From the NCBI GenBank assembly GCA_001781685.1, contig MFLZ01000009.1, positions 3,867 to 15,620 of the forward strand: DNA of 11,754 nt, read 5' to 3'. The stretch comes from Candidatus Kaiserbacteria bacterium RIFCSPLOWO2_01_FULL_54_13. Its GTDB lineage: Bacteria; Patescibacteriota; Minisyncoccia; Phycocordibacterales; UBA2100. The position numbers and the translations under genes were made by a program. The notes beneath the pieces are model-generated. The model did no database searches. It saw nothing but the letters and a program-made list of their open reading frames with translations, and was not told the DNA's origin. The stretch's first letter is position 1. Each line of letters starts with the position of its first letter. Positions 6,285 to 11,754 of this stretch are shown piece after piece.

Positions 6285-6313
6285 TTGCTTTTTTCGACGA
6301 CTCTCAGTATGAT
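6285..6313 (+). promoter_or_regulatory. Internal promoter of the dehydrogenase-like gene, apparently leaderless
   Basis: TTGCTT (6285-6290) is followed after exactly 17 bp by TATGAT (6308-6313, 5 of 6 to the -10 box). ATG 6322 lies 8 nt beyond it, at the expected transcription start, so the transcript would have almost no leader. No Shine-Dalgarno sequence precedes the ATG; GCCTCCTC is there instead. Confidence 0.6.
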
Positions 6314-6321
6314 GCCTCCTC

Positions 6322-7212
6322 ATGCCAGCGAAACGACCAGTCATGGGGTTTATCGGCCAGGGGTATGTAGGCGGAAGCTACGCCAATAACTTTGAGAAGC
6401 GCGGGTTCTCGGTTGTTCGCTATTCGCTCGAAGAGCCATACCGCGCGAATAAGGAAAAGATACGGGATTGCGATATCGTGTTCGTATGCGTGCCGACGCC
6501 GACAACTCCAAGAGGCTTTGATGCCTCGATTGTCGAGAAAGGTCTTTCTCTTGTCGGGAAGGGTAAAATCGCGATCATCAAGTCAACACTCCAGCCCGGA
6601 GCGACGCGCCGATTGCAGAAAAAATTCTCTGGCACACTCGTGCTGTGCTCGCCGGAGTTTTTGAGCGTCGCGACGGCGCAACTTGATACTGACAGCCCCT
6701 TCTCGAATATCGTTGGAATTCCGTCGAATAGCCCAAAACACCGGAAGGCAGCAAAACTCGTCCACTCGATACTTCCCACAGCACCATTTTCTCTCACGTG
6801 CATGAGCGAGGAGGCAGAACTCGTGAAGTATGCTCACAACTTCAGCGGATACACTCAGGTTATCGCCTTCAATATCATGTACGATCTCGCGCAACATTTC
6901 GGATGCGATTGGGATGCCATAGAAAAGGCAGTCCACGCCGATCCGCTCGTCCCGAATCGCTACGCTCACCCGGTACACAAGGGCGGCCGCGGCGCGGGAG
7001 GCGCGTGCTTCATCAAGGATATTGCATCGCTCGCACACCTTTACGCTTCTGCAGTGAAGCATCCCGAGGGAAAGGCGTTCCTCGATGCGCTCCAGAAGAA
7101 GAACATCGCACTCCTTCTAGCATCGAAGAAAGATTTCGATCTCTTGCGCGGCGTGTACGGGGAAGGTGTTTTGCGACACATCAAGCACGGGGCGCTGAAG
7201 AGAAATAAGTGA
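6322..7212 (+). CDS. Short UDP-glucose/GDP-mannose dehydrogenase-like protein
   Basis: Member of the nucleotide-sugar 6-dehydrogenase family, which oxidises UDP-glucose-type donors to uronic acids with NAD. At 296 aa it is much shorter than the usual 390-450. The Rossmann motif is GFIGQGYVGGSY (9-20), followed by VFVCVPTPTTPRG (53-65) and the family segment SPEFLSVATAQLD (110-122, normally PEFLREG.A..D). The central helix retains K169 and N173 in EAELVKYAHNFSGY. The active-site loop keeps the catalytic cysteine, C229, in GGRGAGGACFIKD (221-233). The third, nucleotide-sugar-binding domain is missing or reduced to about 60 residues. It may act on another acid or sugar, or bind donor differently. 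It has its own promoter and is followed 12 bp later by a glycosyltransferase gene. Confidence 0.8.
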   Translation: MPAKRPVMGFIGQGYVGGSYANNFEKRGFSVVRYSLEEPYRANKEKIRDCDIVFVCVPTPTTPRGFDASIVEKGLSLVGKGKIAIIKSTLQPGATRRLQKKFSGTLVLCSPEFLSVATAQLDTDSPFSNIVGIPSNSPKHRKAAKLVHSILPTAPFSLTCMSEEAELVKYAHNFSGYTQVIAFNIMYDLAQHFGCDWDAIEKAVHADPLVPNRYAHPVHKGGRGAGGACFIKDIASLAHLYASAVKHPEGKAFLDALQKKNIALLLASKKDFDLLRGVYGEGVLRHIKHGALKRNK

Positions 7213-7224
7213 GATACTTGATGA

Positions 7225-8250
7225 ATGCGACTTCTCATCACGACACAAGCCGTCGACAGAGATGATCAAGCGATGGGATTTTTTCATCGCTGGCTGGAAG
7301 CGTTTGGCACGCGCTGTCTACGTGTGCACGTTGTATGCCTTAAAGAAGGAGAGCACCGGCTATCTCCCAATGTTTCCATCCACTCTCTTGGGAAGGAAAC
7401 TGGCCGCTCGCTCTTCAAGTACGTTTCGCGCTTCTTTCGATACGCGTGGTCTCTAAGGAGAGAGTACGATGCGGTCTTTGTGCACATGAATCAGGAGTAT
7501 GTACTTCTCGGAGGCATTTTTTGGCGCCTGAGTGGAAAAAGGATAGTTCTCTGGCGAAACCACAAGAAGGGATCCTTGCTTACGCGCATCGCGTCCCTCC
7601 TTGCACACACAGTATGCTATACCTCGCCTGATGCGTACGTAGCAGGCTTCAGCAACGCGATTAAGATGCCCATCGGTATTGACACGGAAGTTTTCAAGCC
7701 GCGAGCGAATTCGGCCGAAAGAGACTCGATACTTTTTTTGGGGCGTCTTGATGCGGTAAAAAATCCCGATGTTTTTCTCGAGGCACTCGCCTTGCTTGCC
7801 AAAGATAGCGTGCTATTCAAGGCGAATGTGTACGGCGATCCCACGCCGGGACGCGAGGCGTATGCAGAAACGTTGCGCAAGCGATTTGCCGGGACGAAAG
7901 GCATCTCATTTCATCCGGCCGTTCGCAACGACGAGACACCTGCGCTCTACGCGTCGCATGCGATATACGTCAATCTGACACCGTCGGGAAGTTTCGACAA
8001 GACGATCGGGGAGGCCATGGCCTCTGGCTGCATTGTGGTCGCGGCAAACGAAGTGCTTCGAGGCGTTATTCCGGACGAGCTTATTGTCGATCCCGCCGAT
8101 GCCGGCTCGGTCGCTCGCGGAATTCGCGCGGCGCTCGCCATGGATGCTCACGCGCGCGCAGATCTCTCGGCGCGTTCCCGTGCCTACGTCTTGCGTGAGC
8201 ACTCACTCTCTTTGCTCACGGAGCGACTTATGAGCATATTAAACTCATGA
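7225..8250 (+). CDS. Glycosyltransferase, GT4-like, with altered donor motif
   Basis: GT-B-type glycosyltransferase of 341 aa. The N-terminal domain contains VFVHMNQEY (84-92). The donor domain starts near MPIGIDTEVF (148-157), where G-I-D replaces the usual NGVD, and includes LFLGRLDAVKNPDVFLEAL (170-188). The E-x7-E motif is altered: the second Glu, E263, is present in IGEAMASG, but the first position is G255 in TPSGSFDKT. This SGSFDKT...EAMA pattern looks like a subgroup feature rather than damage, because the rest of the protein is intact. ATG 7225 is used; ATG 7221, 4 nt earlier, is out of frame. The stop overlaps the deacetylase start as ATGA. No Shine-Dalgarno is evident. Confidence 0.82.
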   Translation: MRLLITTQAVDRDDQAMGFFHRWLEAFGTRCLRVHVVCLKEGEHRLSPNVSIHSLGKETGRSLFKYVSRFFRYAWSLRREYDAVFVHMNQEYVLLGGIFWRLSGKRIVLWRNHKKGSLLTRIASLLAHTVCYTSPDAYVAGFSNAIKMPIGIDTEVFKPRANSAERDSILFLGRLDAVKNPDVFLEALALLAKDSVLFKANVYGDPTPGREAYAETLRKRFAGTKGISFHPAVRNDETPALYASHAIYVNLTPSGSFDKTIGEAMASGCIVVAANEVLRGVIPDELIVDPADAGSVARGIRAALAMDAHARADLSARSRAYVLREHSLSLLTERLMSILNS

Positions 8251-9014
8251 GTATTCTTAAAGATGCTTTATTTCTAGCGCTCGGCGCACTCTGGAGCGAT
8301 CTGCGAGGGACGTCGATATTGATGTACCACTCGATTGAGGAGAGGCTCGATCATTTCAGTTCTGTTGCGCCCGCTGTATTCGAGATGCAGATGGGATATC
8401 TCGCATCGCATGGGTATCGTGTCATCAGTCTCGGAGAGCTCGCGAGCCGTTTGCAGGGGAAATCGTTGCTCAATCGCTGTGTTGTCCTCACCTTTGACGA
8501 TGGATTTCGCAACAACTATACGCACGCATTTCCTGTTCTGAAAAGGTTCCGATTTCCCGCAACTATTTTTGTCGTTACCGGACGAATTGGACAGAGAGAT
8601 AAGGAGAGCGGTCTCCAGTATCTTCGCGAGAACGAATTGAGGGAAATGGAAGCATCGGGTCTCATTGACATCGAGCCGCATACCGAGACTCATCCGAAAC
8701 TTTCAGCGCTTTCTAAAGAAGAAGCGCTACAAGAAATGAAAAAGTCTAAGGAGGCAGTCGAGCGGATTCTCGTCAAGCAGACACGTTTATTTGCGTACCC
8801 TTATGGGAATTACACAGACGAAACTGTCAGGGTTGCGGAGGAGTGTGGTTTCAAGGCAGCAGTGACTGTCAGAGAAGGCATAGTTACCTCCAGAGAGAAA
8901 TTTCTGGAACTCCCACGGAACTCTGTGGACCGGTCAACGACGTTCGTGCAATTCAAAGGAAAGGTATCGTCTGTAATTGGCCGGTACGAAGCACTTAAAC
9001 GCTTATGGAGATGA
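8247..9014 (+). CDS. Polysaccharide deacetylase (NodB-type, carbohydrate esterase 4)
   Basis: Metal-dependent deacetylase of 255 aa that would remove N- or O-acetyl groups from a glycan. The NodB motifs are in order: MYHSI (26-30); TFDDGF (82-87), with catalytic base D84 and metal ligand D85; HTETHP (145-150), with metal ligands H145 and H149; and FAYPYG (182-187). The ATIFVV strand (105-110) is also typical. There is no cleavable signal peptide, only a short hydrophobic stretch (ALFLALGALW, 7-16), so it may work in the cytoplasm or be weakly membrane-attached. It overlaps both neighbours by a few bases, indicating co-translation with the glycosyltransferase and methyltransferase. Its natural substrate is probably the glycan made by this cluster. 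Confidence 0.9.
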   Translation: MSILKDALFLALGALWSDLRGTSILMYHSIEERLDHFSSVAPAVFEMQMGYLASHGYRVISLGELASRLQGKSLLNRCVVLTFDDGFRNNYTHAFPVLKRFRFPATIFVVTGRIGQRDKESGLQYLRENELREMEASGLIDIEPHTETHPKLSALSKEEALQEMKKSKEAVERILVKQTRLFAYPYGNYTDETVRVAEECGFKAAVTVREGIVTSREKFLELPRNSVDRSTTFVQFKGKVSSVIGRYEALKRLWR

Positions 9015-9661
9015 TACGAGTATCAGTGTTGACCGCGATACGCGGCGCGCTCGCGGGAAAAACCATCGGCCGCACGATTTTCAATGAGTTTGTGCGCGTG
9101 CGCTGCGCCGTTCTTTCAGGGCGCGTCCTTGATCTTGCAGGCGGTGCGCGCCCAAGCTACCTTCCGCTTTTGCCGAGGGGGATAGAGCTCGTTCGAACCG
9201 ACCGCGAGGCGAGCAAGGGAGTTGTCCCTATCGATTTCGACAAACCCCTGCCTTTCAAAGATGAATCCTTCGATACCGTCTTGTTTTTTAGTGCGATCTA
9301 TATCGCGGAAGATCCGCATGCGCTCATGAGGGAGATTCGCCGCGTACTGAAGGCTGGAGGGGCATGCCTTGTCGCATCGCCCTTCGTAGCGAACGAGATG
9401 CCCGAGCCGCACGATTACGTGCGCTACACGGCCGAGGGGTTGGAGCGGCTCTGCCGCCGCGCGGGTTTCTCGATGGTGGAGGTTGAGCGGATGGGAGAGC
9501 GCGCGAGCGCCGCAGTGCAGATCAAGCATCCGTTCTATGTTTTCAACGTTGTGCGTGCGCTCATATATCCGCTCGCGATTCTCATGGATCGCCTCATTCC
9601 CGCCTCGGTGCGGCGCGCACACCCGATGCCGATTGCATATTTTGTGCGCGCCGTGAAATAG
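9011..9661 (+). CDS. Class I SAM-dependent methyltransferase
   Basis: Methyltransferase of 216 aa with a Rossmann-like SAM-binding fold. Motif I is VLDLAGGARPSY (39-50), the acidic residue of the second strand is D64 (VRTDRE), and FDTVLFFSAIYIAEDP (87-102) followed by REIRRVLKAGGACLVASP (107-124) is the Methyltransf_11 signature. The C-terminal part (about 178-196) is hydrophobic and may touch the membrane. Start choice: ATG 9011 forms the ATGA overlap (stop 9012-9014) seen elsewhere in this cluster; in-frame ATG 9005 would add two residues and cannot be excluded. The substrate is unknown; position between a deacetylase and a glycosyltransferase suggests O-methylation of a sugar or a glycan end. 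Confidence 0.85.
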   Translation: MIRVSVLTAIRGALAGKTIGRTIFNEFVRVRCAVLSGRVLDLAGGARPSYLPLLPRGIELVRTDREASKGVVPIDFDKPLPFKDESFDTVLFFSAIYIAEDPHALMREIRRVLKAGGACLVASPFVANEMPEPHDYVRYTAEGLERLCRRAGFSMVEVERMGERASAAVQIKHPFYVFNVVRALIYPLAILMDRLIPASVRRAHPMPIAYFVRAVK

Positions 9662-9662
9662 T

Positions 9663-10727
9663 ATGGGAAGCAAACGGGTACTCTTCTTTATCAATTCGCT
9701 CACGATCGGAGGAGCCGAGCGCGTTTTTGTCGCGCAGGCAAATGAGCTCTCGAAGAGAGGATTCGGCGTGCATGTCGCGACGATGTTTTCCGACAATGTG
9801 CTCGCGCCGAAGCTCGCGCTTCCTCCCGAGAATCTCCACGTACTCAACATTGCTTCCGTTTTCGATATCAGAGGAGTAGTGCAGCTCTGGAAGCTCGCGC
9901 GGCGGATACGTCCCGACATACTCTACAGTACGCTGAACGAGGCGAATTTCATCGCTAGAATCCTCAAGATTTTCGCCCCTTGGCTCACCTTACACACACG
10001 GGAGGCGAACATGGCGGACATAAAACCCTTGCTATACAAACTCGGCGACATGGCGCTCGGTATTTTCTCCAGACGGATTTTTGTTGTATCGAATGCCGTC
10101 GGCGGATCTCTTGTCTCGTACGCACCGTGGCTAAAGAGCAAGATCCGCGTTATCTACAACGGTGTCAGCGTTCCCGAACTCACAGTTCGCTCCCGTTCTG
10201 CGAAAGGCGCCTTCAAGCTTCTGGCCATCGGGACCTTGATGCCGAAGAAGGACTTCGGTGTTCTCATTCGCGCGATGGAACATCTGCCCGCGCGGTATGT
10301 CCTCACGCTCGGGGGCGACGGGGGAGAGCGCGCTTCGCTCGAAGCGCTCGCGCAGCGGGTTGCGTCCAGCAGGGTCGTTTTTCTCGGGTGGGTGTCGCCC
10401 GATAAAACGGAAGCGCTCTATCGCTCCCACGATGTGTTCGTGCTTCCTTCGAAATATGAAGGATGTCCAAATGTGGTCTCCGAGGCGCAGAGTTTCGCGC
10501 TTCCTGTCGTCGCGTTCGACATTGCGGGCATGCGCGAATTTGTCGACGATGGCGCGGGTGTGTTGGTTGCGGAGCGCTCTCCAGAAGCACTTGCGGAGGC
10601 ACTGCGGAAGTTGTGCGAGATACCCGGTTTATTAGAAGCGAAGGGGAGGGGTGGGTACGAACTGGTGAAGCGCAATCGCGAGTATGAGACACAGATGGAG
10701 AGGTTTGTCAGTTTGATCTCCCAATGA
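9663..10727 (+). CDS. Glycosyltransferase family 4
   Basis: GT-B glycosyltransferase of 354 aa, the fifth in the cluster. The N-terminal domain has the acceptor loop SLTIGGAERVF (12-22). Donor-domain motifs are VIYNGVSVPEL (163-173), IGTLMPKKDFGVLIRAM (189-205), GGDGGERASLE (217-227) and the E-x7-E motif E266...E274 within YEGCPNVVSEAQSFALPVVAF. In this subgroup the residues after E266 are typically G-x-P-N, as here. It starts 1 nt after the methyltransferase stop without a Shine-Dalgarno sequence. Its last 20 bp overlap the 3' end of the convergent asparagine synthetase gene, and no terminator hairpin lies between them. Sugar specificity is unknown. Confidence 0.9.
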   Translation: MGSKRVLFFINSLTIGGAERVFVAQANELSKRGFGVHVATMFSDNVLAPKLALPPENLHVLNIASVFDIRGVVQLWKLARRIRPDILYSTLNEANFIARILKIFAPWLTLHTREANMADIKPLLYKLGDMALGIFSRRIFVVSNAVGGSLVSYAPWLKSKIRVIYNGVSVPELTVRSRSAKGAFKLLAIGTLMPKKDFGVLIRAMEHLPARYVLTLGGDGGERASLEALAQRVASSRVVFLGWVSPDKTEALYRSHDVFVLPSKYEGCPNVVSEAQSFALPVVAFDIAGMREFVDDGAGVLVAERSPEALAEALRKLCEIPGLLEAKGRGGYELVKRNREYETQMERFVSLISQ

Positions 10728-11754
10728 ATCGCTCGTTGTTTTGAATCGTTCGGTACAGAGCGACGAGCGCGAAGCACGCTAATGGATAACGCTTGATTAG
10801 GATATCTCGCGAGCGGGGAAGATAAATAGTCACGAGTTCGCGGTCCTCCAGAAATGAAATGGCATCCTCGAGGTCATACTTCAGCGCGCTCGAAGTTTCG
10901 AGCATGCCCCGGATTGGGAGACCAAAACCGCTCTTGGGGCGGTGGACGAGATGCTCCGGTAGATAGCGCGCGAGCATGCGCTTGAGAATCGGCTTTGACG
11001 TCGACCCCGATACAAATTCATTCTCGAATGCAGGCGCAGAGGCTATGATTCTTGGATCAAGCAGCGGCACGCGGCCCTCGATCGAGTTGAAAGACGTTGC
11101 GAGGTCCGTCTTGCGCAGAAGGTCGTTTTCGAGGTAGATGTCGCGGTCGAAGTACAGGGGGTCGTGCGCTGCCTGTGCAATCGCATGCTTTCCGGCGGCC
11201 CACGCGTTTACCCCGCTCATGTCCCGCGCGGGCGCCGAAGTCGAGAGGTAGAGGCTGATAGGCTGCTTGAGGATCGCACAGAGCTTCTGAAAGATCGCGT
11301 TCTTGCCTCTAAAATCGGGGCTCGACAGATATGCGCGATCGAGAACGGTCATGCCGTTATCCTTCCGGTTTCGCATGCGCGCGAGCGCCGCCTGTTGATA
11401 GTAGCCGAAAAAGAGCTCATCGCCGCCTTCTCCTGAGAGCACGACCTTCACGTGCTCCCGTGCTTTGCGCGATATGAAATATGTCGGGAAGAGGGATGTG
11501 TCGGCAAGAGGCTCGTCCAATCTCTCCATTACCTCTCCGTACACCGACTCGAACTCGTCCGCCCCGAAGTCGTACTCGTTTCGCTTGAGCGATAGATGCG
11601 AGGCGATTTCGGAGAAGTAGCGCTTGTCCTTATCGCGCTCCGGGAGCGCGACGCTGAAAGTCTCGAGATCGACGCCTCTTCTGTGGAGGACTGAGGCGAT
11701 TAAGGACGAGTCTGTGCCGCCCGAGAAGAAGACACCGACCGGCACGTCGGCTAT
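10708..11754 (-). CDS. asnB: Class B asparagine synthetase / amidotransferase, synthetase domain (5' partial)
   Basis: C-terminal 348 residues of a glutamine-dependent asparagine synthetase-type enzyme, which adenylates a carboxylate and transfers ammonia to make an amide. The PP-loop SGGTDSS lies at fragment residues 11-17, preceded by ADVPVGVFF, the usual context in the middle of the protein. LSGEGGDELFFGYY and SIEGRVPLLD are further family motifs. The reading frame continues past the window edge, so the N-terminal glutaminase domain with its catalytic Cys should lie beyond 11754. GTG at 11745 is internal, not the start. Such paralogues are common in polysaccharide loci, where some (for example WbpS) are thought to amidate sugar acids, so this may not be the housekeeping enzyme. 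The last 20 bp overlap the convergent glycosyltransferase gene. Confidence 0.85.
   Translation of the reverse strand: MADVPVGVFFSGGTDSSLIASVLHRRGVDLETFSVALPERDKDKRYFSEIASHLSLKRNEYDFGADEFESVYGEVMERLDEPLADTSLFPTYFISRKAREHVKVVLSGEGGDELFFGYYQQAALARMRNRKDNGMTVLDRAYLSSPDFRGKNAIFQKLCAILKQPISLYLSTSAPARDMSGVNAWAAGKHAIAQAAHDPLYFDRDIYLENDLLRKTDLATSFNSIEGRVPLLDPRIIASAPAFENEFVSGSTSKPILKRMLARYLPEHLVHRPKSGFGLPIRGMLETSSALKYDLEDAISFLEDRELVTIYLPRSRDILIKRYPLACFALVALYRTIQNNERFIGRSN

Noticed and set aside
6271..6296. Rho-independent terminator after the third glycosyltransferase
   Set aside because: AAAAG/CTTTT gives only a 5-bp A-T-rich stem, and the T-run belongs to the -35 region of the next promoter.
11743..11745. 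GTG as the start of the asparagine synthetase gene
   Set aside because: The upstream codons read I-A-D before V-P-V-G, the normal internal context of the PP-loop, so the gene runs off the window.

Overview
The window looks like part of a genome from the Candidate Phyla Radiation (Patescibacteria, probably Parcubacteria). The case is indirect. The genes are tightly packed with many 4-bp ATGA overlaps. Shine-Dalgarno sequences are almost absent, and starts sit 7-8 nt after good -10 boxes. A ComEA-like protein carries PKD and lamin-tail domains. A palindromic element encoding 'PVRN...SNG' peptides is present, a pattern I recall from many Parcubacteria proteins. No rRNA or other taxonomic marker is present.

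Layout. Positions 3-410 hold the 3' end of an unrecognised, low-complexity gene. Positions 450-1769 encode a surface-anchored helix-hairpin-helix (ComEA-type) protein with its own promoter. Positions 1770-2043 are non-coding apart from a palindromic element, a probable promoter and the decayed start of an epimerase gene. From 2044 to 10727 runs one dense cluster on the + strand: an NAD-dependent sugar epimerase, three GT4 glycosyltransferases, a short UDP-glucose dehydrogenase-like enzyme with its own promoter, a fourth glycosyltransferase, a polysaccharide deacetylase, a SAM methyltransferase and a fifth glycosyltransferase. A class B asparagine synthetase gene, cut by the window edge, converges on it from the - strand and overlaps its last gene by 20 bp.

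The cluster reads as a pathway for a cell-surface or secreted polysaccharide. The epimerase and dehydrogenase would make nucleotide sugars, five GT-B enzymes would add sugars, and the deacetylase and methyltransferase would modify the product. The AsnB homologue may amidate a sugar acid. No initiating transferase, flippase, polymerase or export gene lies in the window.

The most interesting signal is a set of four palindromic insertions between 450 and 2018, each bounded by 5-7 bp direct repeats. One sits exactly at the start codon of the ComEA-like gene (ATGAA duplicated), and a second is nested inside it with the same ends. A third lies between genes and a fourth inside an epimerase remnant. 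The repeat-to-repeat distances are 132, 63, 105 and 39 bp, all multiples of three, so the insertions in coding sequence keep the reading frame. This resembles the Rickettsia palindromic elements, but the sequences are different.
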